Below, one piece after another: positions 8,811 through 17,087 of a DNA stretch of 43,540 nucleotides. Source of the DNA: Clostridiaceae bacterium (GTDB lineage: Bacteria > Bacillota > Clostridia > DSM-8532); NCBI GenBank assembly GCA_012523705.1, contig JAAYTU010000011.1, forward strand, positions 1-43,540. Direction: 5' to 3'. The position numbers and the translations under genes are program-made. The stretch's first letter is position 1. Every line of letters begins with the position of its first letter. The notes under the pieces were generated by a model. That model made no database searches. It was not told where the DNA came from and saw only the letters and a program-made list of their open reading frames with translations.

Positions 8811-9458
8811 ATGAGAATAGTACTATTAGGGCCTCCAGGGGCTGGGAAAGGAACACAGGCTAAGATTTTATCTAAAGATTTTAATATACCCCACATATCT
8901 ACGGGCGATATATTTAGAACCAATATTAAAATGCAGACTCCGTTAGGTGAGCTTGCAAAGAGATATATAGATGCAGGAAAGCTCGTGCCCGATAATGTTA
9001 CTCTGGATATTGTCCATGACAGGTTGCGCCAAGAGGATTGCGCCGTCGGGTTTATTATGGATGGCTTTCCAAGGACTATTATTCAGGCAAAAATGTTTGA
9101 TGAAATGCTTAAAGAGCTAAATGCCAAAGTGGATATAGTAATTAATATAACTGCAAGTGATAATCTCTTAGTCAAAAGACTTTCAGGGAGAAGAATGTGT
9201 CAATGTGGGAAAACCTATCACTTGATAAATAATCCCCCTAAAAGGGAAGGGATTTGCGATGTTTGCAACAGTCCGCTTTACATAAGGGATGATGACAAAG
9301 AGGAAACTGTTAAGGAAAGACTTGTTACATACCATAAACAAACCTGTCCTCTTATTGATTATTATACAGAGGGAAAATTGATTCAAAATTTTGATGGGGA
9401 AAAGACTATTGAGGAAACTACCCGTGAGATTTTAGATGTGTTGAAAAGTAGAGCTTAA
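8811..9458 (+). CDS. adk: Adenylate kinase with zinc-type LID
   Basis: Interconverts ATP + AMP and 2 ADP in the cytosol. It has 215 residues with the P-loop GPPGAGKGTQA (residues 8-18), the AMP-binding HISTGDIFR, and MDGFPRT. The LID is the long zinc-carrying form found in Gram-positive bacteria. The first cysteine pair is C130-x-C132, one residue tighter than the C-x2-C of Bacillus enzymes, and the second is C149-x2-C152. It starts with ATG after a GAGGG motif. The gap back to secY is 133 nt and contains the secY terminator; I found no convincing promoter there, so read-through may contribute. Confidence 0.97.
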   Translation: MRIVLLGPPGAGKGTQAKILSKDFNIPHISTGDIFRTNIKMQTPLGELAKRYIDAGKLVPDNVTLDIVHDRLRQEDCAVGFIMDGFPRTIIQAKMFDEMLKELNAKVDIVINITASDNLLVKRLSGRRMCQCGKTYHLINNPPKREGICDVCNSPLYIRDDDKEETVKERLVTYHKQTCPLIDYYTEGKLIQNFDGEKTIEETTREILDVLKSRA

Positions 9459-9497
9459 TTGAGATAATAAGCTTTGTACAATAGATTGAGGCAATGA

Positions 9498-10265
9498 ATG
9501 ATTAATATTAAGTCACAAAGAGAACTGGATAAAATGAGACGAGCCGGCGAGGTAGTTGCCCGGGTGCTTCACAGAATGGGTGAAATAGTTGCTCCCGGTA
9601 TTACTACTGCCCAGCTTGACAAGGTAGCAGAAGAAATAATTGTTAAGTCTGGAGCCATACCATCCTTTAAGGGTTTTCCCTGCGCCTATGGCGGAATTGA
9701 TTTCCCCGGTTCCATATGCGCATCAGTAAACCATGTGATTATACATGGAATTCCTGATGGTACTACCCTCAATAAGGGCGATATTATCAGTATTGATGTA
9801 GGCGCAATACTTGAAGGGTATCACGCCGATGCAGCCAGAACATTTGCCGTTGGCGAGATTTCCGAAGCAGCACAAAAGCTTATTTATCATACAGAGGAAG
9901 CTTTTAACAGAGGGGCCGCCCAGGCAATTGAAGGAAACAGAGTGAGAGATATTTCATTTGCTGTTCAGGAATATGCCGAGAAAAATGGTTATTCGGTTGT
10001 CAGGGATTACGTGGGGCACGGAGTTGGAAGAGAAATGCATGAGGATCCTTCAATTCCGAATTTTGTAGGGCATGAAAAGGGCGTCAGACTCAGCAACGGT
10101 ATGACTATAGCCATAGAGCCCATGATAAACATTGGAACATGGAAGGTAAAGACACTCAAGGATAAATGGTCAGTAGTTACGGCTGATGGTGAATTATCAG
10201 CTCACCATGAGAATACATTGGCTATTACACCAAATGGGCCGGAAATATTGACCAGATTATATTAA
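9498..10265 (+). CDS. map: Methionine aminopeptidase, type I
   Basis: Removes the initiator Met from nascent proteins; cytosolic dimetal hydrolase. The 255 residues hold the five expected metal ligands: D100, D111, H174, E207 and E238, in the motifs SIDVGAILEGYHADAARTF, GHGVGREMHEDP, IEPM and HHENTLAIT. There is no N-terminal zinc-finger extension. It starts with ATG; the ribosome binding site is weak (TTGAGGC). It sits downstream of adk by 39 nt, a classical adk-map pair. Confidence 0.97.
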   Translation: MINIKSQRELDKMRRAGEVVARVLHRMGEIVAPGITTAQLDKVAEEIIVKSGAIPSFKGFPCAYGGIDFPGSICASVNHVIIHGIPDGTTLNKGDIISIDVGAILEGYHADAARTFAVGEISEAAQKLIYHTEEAFNRGAAQAIEGNRVRDISFAVQEYAEKNGYSVVRDYVGHGVGREMHEDPSIPNFVGHEKGVRLSNGMTIAIEPMINIGTWKVKTLKDKWSVVTADGELSAHHENTLAITPNGPEILTRLY

Positions 10266-10289
10266 ATTTAATGAATTCTGTTTAAAATC

Positions 10290-10318
10290 TTGAAAAAGGG
10301 CCGAGTTTGTTATAAAAT
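10290..10318 (+). promoter_or_regulatory. Candidate sigma-A promoter upstream of KOW gene-infA
   Basis: TTGAAA (10290-10295), a 17-nt spacer and TAAAAT (10313-10318) fit a vegetative promoter. It lies just after map and would start a transcript with a leader of roughly 110 nt before the KOW gene. In the leader TCTCCATAA (about 10367-10375) can pair with TTATGGGAGA (about 10394-10403) with one bulged base. Inferred from consensus match only. Confidence 0.5.
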
Positions 10319-10438
10319 ATATAATCGGCGCGGTTGCGGCCCAAAATGAAAAATACGGGCTTATGTTCTCCATAAAGCTCGGAAATATGAGATTATGGGA
10401 GACCGTAATAAAGTATTTTAAGGATAGGGGAATAGTAG

Positions 10439-10705
10439 TTGGACACCATAATTGGACGTTATGTATGGTCAAAGGCTGGAAGAGATAAAGCACATTTATT
10501 TATTATTATCGATATCGTCGATGACCAGCATGTCATGGTGGCTGATGGCAGATTAAGGACAGTTAGCAACCCTAAAAAAAAGAAGCTAAAACACCTTAAT
10601 ATAACTAATAAAGCAGCTGAGGGTATTCAAAGGACAATATCTATAAAGAAAAAACTCCTTGATGCCGATCTTCAGAGGGCTATAGAAGAATATAAAGAGG
10701 ATTAG
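10439..10705 (+). CDS. KOW-domain / L14e-like RNA-binding protein
   Basis: Small basic protein of 88 residues. The N-terminal half reads [20 protein letters not shown], with [20 protein letters not shown] following, and matches the KOW-type fold shared with archaeal/eukaryotic ribosomal protein L14e. The C-terminal half is a lysine-rich helix. Genes of this type occur between map and infA in many Clostridia, where the function is uncharacterised; a ribosome-associated or RNA-binding role is inferred. The TTG start at 10439 follows AGGATAGGGG. It is 29 nt upstream of infA, so probably co-transcribed with it. Confidence 0.85.
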   Translation: MDTIIGRYVWSKAGRDKAHLFIIIDIVDDQHVMVADGRLRTVSNPKKKKLKHLNITNKAAEGIQRTISIKKKLLDADLQRAIEEYKED

Positions 10706-10734
10706 TATCTTGTTTAGAGCGAGGAGGTATAGGA

Positions 10735-10956
10735 TTGCCAAAAGAAGATGTAATTGAGCTGGAAGGTATCGTAGAGGAAGCCCTTCCGAATGCAAATTTT
10801 AGGGTTCGCCTTGAGAATGACCATGTAATTCTTGCTCATATATCAGGTAAACTCAGAATGCATTATATTCGTATTCTGCCGGGAGATAAGGTTACTGTTG
10901 AAATGTCAACATATGATTTATCGCGCGGTCGTATTACATGGAGAGGTAAAAAGTAG
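10735..10956 (+). CDS. infA: Translation initiation factor IF-1
   Basis: OB-fold protein of 73 residues that occupies the 30S A site during initiation. The family sequence is complete: [38 protein letters not shown], and [11 protein letters not shown] at the end. The start is TTG, supported by GAGGAGG upstream. It lies between the KOW gene and rpmJ in the standard infA-rpmJ-rpsM-rpsK order. Confidence 0.98.
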   Translation: MPKEDVIELEGIVEEALPNANFRVRLENDHVILAHISGKLRMHYIRILPGDKVTVEMSTYDLSRGRITWRGKK

Positions 10957-10983
10957 TAAGCCACAAAGACAGGAGGGTCAACC

Positions 10984-11097
10984 ATGAAGGTAAAACCATC
11001 AGTAAAAACAATTTGCGAAAAGTGCAAGATTATCCGTAGAAAAGGACGGGTTATGGTTATTTGTACTAATCCAAAGCACAAGCAAAGACAAGGATAA
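10984..11097 (+). CDS. rpmJ: 50S ribosomal protein L36 (zinc form)
   Basis: 37-residue protein [19 protein letters not shown], continuing [18 protein letters not shown]. The zinc ligands C11, C14, C27 and H32 are all present, making this the C+ form. The ATG is preceded by GGAGGG at 7 nt. It is 27 nt behind infA. Confidence 0.97.
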   Translation: MKVKPSVKTICEKCKIIRRKGRVMVICTNPKHKQRQG

Positions 11098-11108
11098 TAG
11101 ATTTTATA

Positions 11109-11139
11109 GCAGCCGGCAATTTAATGCGTTGCCGGTTGC
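11109..11139 (+). other. Stem-loop in rpmJ-rpsM gap
   Basis: GCAGCCGGCAA (11109-11119) pairs with TTGCCGGTTGC (11129-11139) over 11 bp including one G-U, with a 9-nt loop. There is no T-run afterwards, so it is unlikely to be a strong intrinsic terminator. It starts 11 nt after the rpmJ stop. A transcript-end stabiliser or r-protein target is possible. Confidence 0.6.
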
Positions 11140-11177
11140 TAAAGAGTACGGCTATTAAATTCTCTAGAAAGCGGCTG

Positions 11178-11197
11178 ATTCGGTTGTGTTACCGAAT
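11178..11197 (+). other. Second stem-loop in rpsM leader
   Basis: ATTCGGT (11178-11184) and ACCGAAT (11191-11197) form a perfect 7-bp stem with a 6-nt loop. Together with the stem-loop at 11109-11139 it fills most of the 174-nt gap before rpsM, which would otherwise be unusually long inside the infA-rpmJ-rpsM cluster. Confidence 0.5.
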
Positions 11198-11271
11198 ATA
11201 TACGGAGAGTTTTATTATAGATTAAAAGAATATTAAAAAGAAAGAAATCATACCATCGGAGGTGTAGAAAT

Positions 11272-11640
11272 TTGGCTCGTATTGCAGGTGTTGACTTGCC
11301 GAGAGATAAAAGAGTAGAAATCGGCCTTACTTATATCTTCGGGATAGGAAGAACCCGTTCAAATGAAATTTTAGGAAAAACGGGAATTAGTCCCGACACA
11401 CGAGTTCGTGATCTCACAGATGATGAGATTGCAAAGCTCCGAGATACAATTGAAAAGGGATACATCGTTGAAGGTGACCTTAGAAGAGAGGTAGCTCTTA
11501 ACATTAAGCGTCTTACTGAAATCAGATGTTATCGTGGTATCAGGCATAGACAAGGATTACCGGTTCGTGGTCAGAGAACTAAGACCAATGCAAGAACCCG
11601 TAAGGGACCAAGAAAAACTATTGCCAATAAGAAGAAGTAA
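11272..11640 (+). CDS. rpsM: 30S ribosomal protein S13
   Basis: S13 sits in the 30S head and makes intersubunit bridges. It is 122 residues, [20 protein letters not shown], with the helix-hairpin [13 protein letters not shown] and the C-terminal [20 protein letters not shown] signature. The TTG start has GGAGGTG upstream. First gene of the alpha-type group rpsM-rpsK-rpsD-rpoA-rplQ. Confidence 0.98.
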   Translation: MARIAGVDLPRDKRVEIGLTYIFGIGRTRSNEILGKTGISPDTRVRDLTDDEIAKLRDTIEKGYIVEGDLRREVALNIKRLTEIRCYRGIRHRQGLPVRGQRTKTNARTRKGPRKTIANKKK

Positions 11641-11660
11641 TCGGGAGGTCGATATAAAAA

Positions 11661-12059
11661 ATGGCAGCAGCAAAAGTTGTTAGAAGATCAAGAAAAAGAA
11701 AAGAGAAGAAAAATATCGAACGTGGCGCAGCCCATATTCGTTCTTCCTTTAATAATACTATAGTGACCTTGACCGATGTTCAGGGCAATGCTCTTTCATG
11801 GGCAAGTGCAGGTGGACTTGGATTCAGGGGTTCAAAGAAAAGCACTCCCTTTGCAGCCCAGCAGGCAGCTGAAACAGCAGCTAAGGCAGCAATGGAGCAC
11901 GGCTTAAAGACTGTAGCGGTTTATGTTAAAGGACCGGGTTCAGGTCGTGAGGCGGCAATCCGTGCCCTTCAGGCGGCAGGATTAGAAGTTAGTTCTATTA
12001 AGGATGTAACTCCTATTCCTCATAACGGTTGCAGACCGCCGAAAAGAAGAAGGGTTTAA
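11661..12059 (+). CDS. rpsK: 30S ribosomal protein S11
   Basis: S11 is a platform protein near the mRNA exit. It has 132 residues with a very basic N-terminus, [20 protein letters not shown], and the C-terminal signature [21 protein letters not shown] start, 20 nt after rpsM, with GGGAGG upstream. Confidence 0.98.
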   Translation: MAAAKVVRRSRKRKEKKNIERGAAHIRSSFNNTIVTLTDVQGNALSWASAGGLGFRGSKKSTPFAAQQAAETAAKAAMEHGLKTVAVYVKGPGSGREAAIRALQAAGLEVSSIKDVTPIPHNGCRPPKRRRV

Positions 12060-12076
12060 TGGAGGTGTTAGGATAG

Positions 12077-12703
12077 ATGGCAAGATATACGGACGCATCA
12101 TGTAAACTCTGCCGCAGAGAAGGGCAAAAACTCTTCTTAAAGGGAGAGAGATGCTATTCGAATAAATGTTCGATAGGTAGAAGATCTTATGCTCCAGGAC
12201 AACATGGCGCTTCAAGAAAGAAGATGTCAGAGTATGGAGTTCAGCTTCGCGAAAAACAAAAAGCTAAGAGATTTTATGGTTTGTTGGAAAGTCAGTTTAG
12301 AAAATACTTTGATATAGCAAACCGTAAAAAGGGTGTTACAGGTGAGAATTTGCTCCAAATGCTCGAAAGCAGACTCGATAATGTAGTTTACAGAATGGGC
12401 TTTGGAACAACCAGGGCAGAAGCTCGTCAGCTTGTTACACATGCTCACTTTACAGTGAATGGTAAAAAGGTTAATATTCCTTCCTATATAGTTAAGGTAG
12501 GAGACGTTATAAGTGTTAGCGAAAGAGGCAGAAAATCAGTTCGTTTCAAGGAAATTCTTGATGTTACCGGTGCAAAGATTGTACCTAAGTGGATTGAGGT
12601 AGATCAGGAAAACTTAAACGGTAAGGTTATTGCATTACCTGAGAGAGAGGATATAGACCTTGATATTCAGGAGCAACTCATTGTTGAGTTCTACTCTAAG
12701 TAA
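12077..12703 (+). CDS. rpsD: 30S ribosomal protein S4 (zinc form)
   Basis: S4 nucleates 30S assembly on the 16S 5' domain. It has 208 residues. The N-terminal domain carries C9-x2-C12, C26 and C31, the zinc-binding C+ type. The S4 RNA-binding domain follows, with [20 protein letters not shown] and [22 protein letters not shown] start after GGAGG. It is 17 nt behind rpsK and 48 nt before rpoA. Whether it autoregulates here cannot be read from the sequence. Confidence 0.98.
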   Translation: MARYTDASCKLCRREGQKLFLKGERCYSNKCSIGRRSYAPGQHGASRKKMSEYGVQLREKQKAKRFYGLLESQFRKYFDIANRKKGVTGENLLQMLESRLDNVVYRMGFGTTRAEARQLVTHAHFTVNGKKVNIPSYIVKVGDVISVSERGRKSVRFKEILDVTGAKIVPKWIEVDQENLNGKVIALPEREDIDLDIQEQLIVEFYSK

Positions 12704-12751
12704 TCGTTATGAGATTGCCCTCATAATAAAATAACCCAAGGAGGGTTGATG

Positions 12752-13702
12752 ATGATCGAAATTGAAAAACCGAGGATTGAATGTACTGAGTGTGCAGAAG
12801 ATAATAGTTATGGGAAATTTGTGATTGAGCCTTTGGAAAGAGGCTATGGGACCACATTGGGAAACTCCTTGAGAAGAATCCTTGTATCTTCTTTGCCGGG
12901 AGCAGCAGTTACATCCATCAAAATAGATGGTGTACTTCATGAGTTTACAACCATACCCGGTGTTGTAGAAGATATGACAGAGATTATCCTCAATATTAAA
13001 GGACTTCGTTTGAAGCTTCATGGTGAACAGCTTACCAAAACCCTATATATTGACTACGAGGGTGATGGCGAAATAACGGCTGCAGATATTAAGGCTGATT
13101 CTGATGTGGAGATTCTGAATCCAGATTTGCACATTGCGACAATGAGCGGAACAAACAGATTCTTTATGGAGCTGAATGTCAGCAATGGTCGTGGCTATGT
13201 TCCGGCTGAGAGGAATAAGCTACCAAATCAGCCTATAGGTGTAATACCAATTGACTCTATTTATACACCTGTAACTAAAGTGAATTATTCTGTAGAAGAT
13301 ACTCGTGTAGGTCAGGTTACTGACTACGACAAGCTAACCATTGAGGTTTGGACAGATGGTTCCATCGCTCCTGATGAGGCCATTAGTCTTGGTGCCAAAA
13401 TATTGAGCGATCATCTCAATCTGTTTATTGACTTAACTGATAGAGCTAAAAATGCTGAGATACTTGTTGAAAAGGATCAGCCTGCTAAGGACAAGGTTCT
13501 GGAAATGACCATAGAAGAGCTTGATTTGTCTGTTCGTTCCTATAACTGTCTGAAGAGAGCCGGTATCAATACTGTTGATGAGCTCATAAGCAAGACTGAG
13601 GAAGAAATGATGAAGGTTAGAAATCTTGGTCGCAAATCTCTTGAAGAGGTAGTACAGAAGCTTGCTAGTTTAGAATTAAAGCTTGCTGAAACTGAAGAAT
13701 AA
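12752..13702 (+). CDS. rpoA: RNA polymerase alpha subunit
   Basis: Alpha dimer nucleates polymerase assembly and its C-terminal domain contacts UP elements and activators. It has 316 residues from the ATG at 12752 ([10 protein letters not shown]). N-terminal domain: [36 protein letters not shown]-terminal domain: [32 protein letters not shown]. Upstream in-frame codons TTG 12746 and ATG 12749 lie too near the AAGGAGGG (12738-12745); 12752 gives 6-nt spacing and the usual N-terminus. Confidence 0.97.
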   Translation: MIEIEKPRIECTECAEDNSYGKFVIEPLERGYGTTLGNSLRRILVSSLPGAAVTSIKIDGVLHEFTTIPGVVEDMTEIILNIKGLRLKLHGEQLTKTLYIDYEGDGEITAADIKADSDVEILNPDLHIATMSGTNRFFMELNVSNGRGYVPAERNKLPNQPIGVIPIDSIYTPVTKVNYSVEDTRVGQVTDYDKLTIEVWTDGSIAPDEAISLGAKILSDHLNLFIDLTDRAKNAEILVEKDQPAKDKVLEMTIEELDLSVRSYNCLKRAGINTVDELISKTEEEMMKVRNLGRKSLEEVVQKLASLELKLAETEE

Positions 13703-13709
13703 AAATTCA

Positions 13710-13732
13710 CTCTCCACATAAGACATGGAGAG
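13710..13732 (+). other. Hairpin between rpoA and rplQ
   Basis: CTCTCCA (13710-13716) pairs with TGGAGAG (13726-13732), loop of 9 nt, starting 7 nt after the rpoA stop. There is no T-run. It may stabilise or process the rpoA-rplQ mRNA. Seen in sequence; function inferred. Confidence 0.4.
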
Positions 13733-13773
13733 GATGTAGGATAATTAATAAACTCGTATAGGGAGGAAAGAAA

Positions 13774-14301
13774 ATGCCTGCACATAAAAAATTAGGAAGA
13801 CCAACTGATCAGCGTAAGGCAATTTTAAAGAATCTGGTAACCTCTCTGATTCAGTATGGGCGTATAGAGACAACCGAGACCAGAGCAAAGGAAGTTAAGA
13901 ATATAGTTGAAAAGCTTATTACACTCGCTGTTAAGGAATGTGATAACTTTAAGGCTTCCGAGAATGTAACAATTAGTGCTCCGGTGTTAGATAGCAAAGG
14001 CCAGAAGGTACTTAAGACCGTGACATCTAAAAACGGTAATAAGTATGAGGTTGTTGAAAGAGAGACAAAAACTGTTCTTAAGACAGTTGACTCCCCTTCC
14101 AGATTGGCCGCAAGACGCCAAGTAATGAACTGGGTCTACAAGGTTAAGGATGAAGATGGTAATACCATCAGCCTTACAAATAAGTTGTTTGACGAAATTG
14201 CTCCTAAGTACAAGGATAGAAAAGGCGGATACACCCGCATCTATAAGCTTGGGAAAAGAAGAGGCGATGGTGCTGACGTTGCCGTACTTGAGTTGGTATA
14301 A
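13774..14301 (+). CDS. rplQ: 50S ribosomal protein L17 with internal insertion
   Basis: L17 lies near the exit tunnel on the solvent side. The usual protein is about 115-125 residues; this one has 175. The N-terminal part ([35 protein letters not shown]) and the C-terminal part ([36 protein letters not shown]) are canonical. Between the KLITLA helix and [11 protein letters not shown] about 50 extra, beta-prone and lysine-rich residues (roughly 57-107) are inserted in frame. I recall comparable insertions in Lachnospiraceae L17 proteins, so it looks like a lineage trait, not an error. ATG start after GGGAGG. Confidence 0.96.
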   Translation: MPAHKKLGRPTDQRKAILKNLVTSLIQYGRIETTETRAKEVKNIVEKLITLAVKECDNFKASENVTISAPVLDSKGQKVLKTVTSKNGNKYEVVERETKTVLKTVDSPSRLAARRQVMNWVYKVKDEDGNTISLTNKLFDEIAPKYKDRKGGYTRIYKLGKRRGDGADVAVLELV

Positions 14302-14320
14302 TTAAGTATGTATTACTTTT

Positions 14321-14363
14321 AATAATGGAGAGCGGGCAAACCCGTTCTCCATTATTAGCTTTT
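14321..14363 (+). terminator. Terminator after rplQ
   Basis: A 16-bp stem with one G-U pairs AATAATGGAGAGCGGG (14321-14336) with CCCGTTCTCCATTATT (14341-14356), CAAA loop, then AGCTTTT. The T-run is short but the stem is very stable; it ends the ribosomal protein transcript before the ECF genes. Confidence 0.8.
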
Positions 14364-14406
14364 AGCGTCTTAATAAACTGCTGAAACCTAAAATTTGGTG
14401 AAATAA

Positions 14407-16218
14407 ATGAACACGATGATAAAAACAGATAATGTTTATTATGAATATAGATTTCAAAATAGTGATGAGCCTGGAGTACAGGCTGTTAATGATGTTTCCA
14501 TGACAATTGAGAAGGGGCAATTTGTTGCTGTTTTAGGCCGTAATGGATCAGGAAAGTCGACCATGTCAAGGCTTTTAAATGGACTCTTGCTTCCTCAAGA
14601 AGGTACAGTAATTGTTAATGGTATAAGCACCAATAATGAAGAGCTAATCTGGGAAGTGAGAAAGACCTTGGGCCTTGTTCTACAGAATCCCGATAATCAG
14701 ATAGTTGCAACTACTGTGGAGGAGGATGTAGCCTTTGGCCCGGAAAACCTTGGCGTTAATCCAAAGGATATTCGAAGAAAAGTCGATGAAGCTTTGACTG
14801 TTGTTGGCATGCATGAATATAGCAAACACTCTCCCCATCAGCTTTCGGGTGGACAGAAACAGAGAATTGCTATAGCGGGCATTCTGGCCATGGAGCCTGA
14901 ATGCATAGTTCTTGATGAAGCTACATCAATGCTTGATCCGAAAGGCAGGACTGAGGTTGTTGAGGTATTAAAAAGACTGAATCAGGACAAGGGTATTACT
15001 ATAGTATTGATAACACATCATATGGAAGAAGCGGTGGAGGCTGATAAGGTTTACATTATGGAAAAGGGTAGTATTATCCTTCATGGCTCCCCTGAACAGA
15101 TATTTGAAGAGGTTGATCTGTTAAGACAAGCAGGGCTTGATGTGCCCCAGGTCACAGCATTGGCATACGAGCTGAAACAGGACGGGTATCCGATTAATAA
15201 GCTTCCGCTTACAGTTAAAGAAGCCGTTGATACAATGCAGAACCTTATAAAAGGAAAAGCTCCTCACGGGTCAAGGGGCGGGCTTAATAAGGTGCCTGAG
15301 GTTTTATACTCGGAAGGCCTGGTAGAGGAGTCTGAGGCGAAGACAGATCCTTCCGAGGCCATTATTACAATCAAAGGGCTTAATCATATCTATATGCAGG
15401 GTTCCACATTCGAGCATAAGGCTTTAAAGGATATAGATCTCACCATAAATAAGGGAGAAGTTTTAGGGATAATTGGTCAGACAGGATCGGGCAAATCTAC
15501 CTTAGTACAACATTTTAACGGGATTTTAAAACCCACATCGGGAACTTTGGAGGTGGCCGGTCTTAAGACGGAAGGCAAACATCTTAAGGAGCTGAGGCAA
15601 AAGGTAGGATTGATTTTTCAATATCCTGAGCACCAGCTCTTTGAGGAGACGGTCTATAAGGATATAATATTCGGTTTGAATAAACTGCAGTTAAATGAAG
15701 ATGAGATAAAGGAAAGGGTATTCCATGTAATTGATCTTTTGGGTATATCGCCAAAGCTGTTGGAAAAATCACCCTTCGAACTTTCAGGAGGACAAAAAAG
15801 AAGGGTAGCTATTGCAGGAGTACTGGTCATGAAGCCCGAGGTGCTTGTTTTAGACGAGCCTACCGCAGGGCTTGACCCACAGGGAAGTCTGGACGTATTC
15901 AGAATACTCTCTAATTTGAACAAGACAGAGGGTACAACTATAATTATTATATCTCATAACATGGAAGAGATTGCCTCATATTGCGACAGAGTGGCGGTAA
16001 TGAATAAGGGCAGATTGGTTGCCTGTGACCGGACAAAAAAGATATTTTCGAAGCATGAAGAGTTAAAGGAATATAGTCTTGATGTTCCTAAAATTACCAA
16101 GCTATTTATTGAACTTGAAAGTCTGGGACATAATCTGCCAGCGGGAGTGTTAACAGTTAATGAGGCAAAAAGCCAAGTGTATAGACTGATGAATGGGTAT
16201 TCCGGAGGTGGTTACTAA
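14407..16218 (+). CDS. Fused ECF transporter ATPases EcfA1-EcfA2
   Basis: Both nucleotide-binding subunits of the energy-coupling-factor (ECF) vitamin/micronutrient importer in one 603-residue chain. Half 1 (about 1-270): Walker A GRNGSGKST (44-52), Q-loop QNPDNQ, signature LSGGQKQR, Walker B IVLDEATSMLDP, switch His in ITHHMEE. Half 2 (about 320-603): Walker A GQTGSGKST (357-365), QYPEHQLFEET, LSGGQKRR, VLVLDEPTAGLDP, IISHNMEE. The Q-loop variants match EcfA1-like and EcfA2-like subunits. A polar linker of about 50 residues joins them. In most Firmicutes the same locus, between rplQ and ecfT, has two separate genes. No internal stop or frameshift is visible. The ATG has only a weak GGTG ribosome binding site. 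S components would be encoded elsewhere. Confidence 0.95.
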   Translation: MNTMIKTDNVYYEYRFQNSDEPGVQAVNDVSMTIEKGQFVAVLGRNGSGKSTMSRLLNGLLLPQEGTVIVNGISTNNEELIWEVRKTLGLVLQNPDNQIVATTVEEDVAFGPENLGVNPKDIRRKVDEALTVVGMHEYSKHSPHQLSGGQKQRIAIAGILAMEPECIVLDEATSMLDPKGRTEVVEVLKRLNQDKGITIVLITHHMEEAVEADKVYIMEKGSIILHGSPEQIFEEVDLLRQAGLDVPQVTALAYELKQDGYPINKLPLTVKEAVDTMQNLIKGKAPHGSRGGLNKVPEVLYSEGLVEESEAKTDPSEAIITIKGLNHIYMQGSTFEHKALKDIDLTINKGEVLGIIGQTGSGKSTLVQHFNGILKPTSGTLEVAGLKTEGKHLKELRQKVGLIFQYPEHQLFEETVYKDIIFGLNKLQLNEDEIKERVFHVIDLLGISPKLLEKSPFELSGGQKRRVAIAGVLVMKPEVLVLDEPTAGLDPQGSLDVFRILSNLNKTEGTTIIIISHNMEEIASYCDRVAVMNKGRLVACDRTKKIFSKHEELKEYSLDVPKITKLFIELESLGHNLPAGVLTVNEAKSQVYRLMNGYSGGGY

Positions 16219-17018
16219 TGGTAGGCAATATTTCATTAGGTCAGTATATTCCGGGAGATTCTGTACTACACCGTCTAGATCCCAGAACTAAAATAATTTG
16301 GACTATATTATTAATGGTTGCCATATTTATGATTGATTCGTGGCCAGAGTATGTGATGATGGCCGCCTATACGGTTATGCTTATTTTGATTAGTGGGGTT
16401 CCCTTAAAGCAGTCAATAAAGGGAGTAAAACCCCTGCTATTTATTCTGGCTTTTACAGCTATACTAAATATGTTTTTTACTACAGGTACCCCAATATATG
16501 AGTTTGGACCGCTGAAGATTACCTACGAAGGCATATATCTGGCAATAAAACTCTTTTTTAGATTGGTTATGCTGGTAATGACTGCATCCTTGATGACGCA
16601 CACCACAACCCCGATGCGTTTGACCGATGGAATAGAAAAGCTATTAAAGCCTTTTGAAAAGATTGGAGCACCAGCTCACGAGATTGCCATGATGATGTCA
16701 ATAGCCTTGAGGTTTATTCCCACATTATTGGATGAAACAGATCGTATCATGAAAGCCCAGGCATCAAGGGGTGCAGATCTTGATACAGGCAATATATTTG
16801 AGCGTATAAGGAGCTTTATACCGGTATTGGTACCTCTTTTTGTAAGTGCATTCAAGAGAGCAGACGATCTTGCAGAGGCAATGGAGTCTAGATGCTACAG
16901 AGGGGGGAAGGGCAGGACCCGATTAAAAGAGATTCACTTTACAAGGTTAGATTTGACCACAACATTGATTGGGTTAGCTCTTCTGGTGGTTGTATTTAGC
17001 GGCAGATTCATCATATAG
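16218..17018 (+). CDS. ecfT: ECF transporter transmembrane subunit EcfT
   Basis: Membrane coupling subunit linking the ATPases to substrate-binding S components. It has 266 residues: DPRTKIIWTILLMVAIFMI opens a set of hydrophobic helices, and the cytosolic coupling helices carry the family Arg motifs in KAQASRGAD and AMESRCYRGG, which contact the ATPases. The final hydrophobic helix ends the protein. The ATG overlaps the fused ATPase stop by 1 nt (TAATG), so translation is likely coupled and stoichiometry controlled. Confidence 0.96.
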   Translation: MVGNISLGQYIPGDSVLHRLDPRTKIIWTILLMVAIFMIDSWPEYVMMAAYTVMLILISGVPLKQSIKGVKPLLFILAFTAILNMFFTTGTPIYEFGPLKITYEGIYLAIKLFFRLVMLVMTASLMTHTTTPMRLTDGIEKLLKPFEKIGAPAHEIAMMMSIALRFIPTLLDETDRIMKAQASRGADLDTGNIFERIRSFIPVLVPLFVSAFKRADDLAEAMESRCYRGGKGRTRLKEIHFTRLDLTTTLIGLALLVVVFSGRFII

Positions 17019-17034
17019 TGAGACAGGGCCCGAG

Positions 17035-17087
17035 AAGGGGGAAGGTTCTGTGTCTTACCTCTAATCTAGGTATTCCCCCTTTTTTTG
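17035..17087 (+). terminator. Terminator after ecfT, overlapping convergent gene end
   Basis: AAGGGGGAA (17035-17043) pairs with TTCCCCCTT (17073-17081); an inner stem TACCT/AGGTA (17056-17060 with 17068-17072) extends it; a T-run follows to 17086. It stops ecfT transcription and covers the last codons of the minus-strand gene at 17061. Confidence 0.78.
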
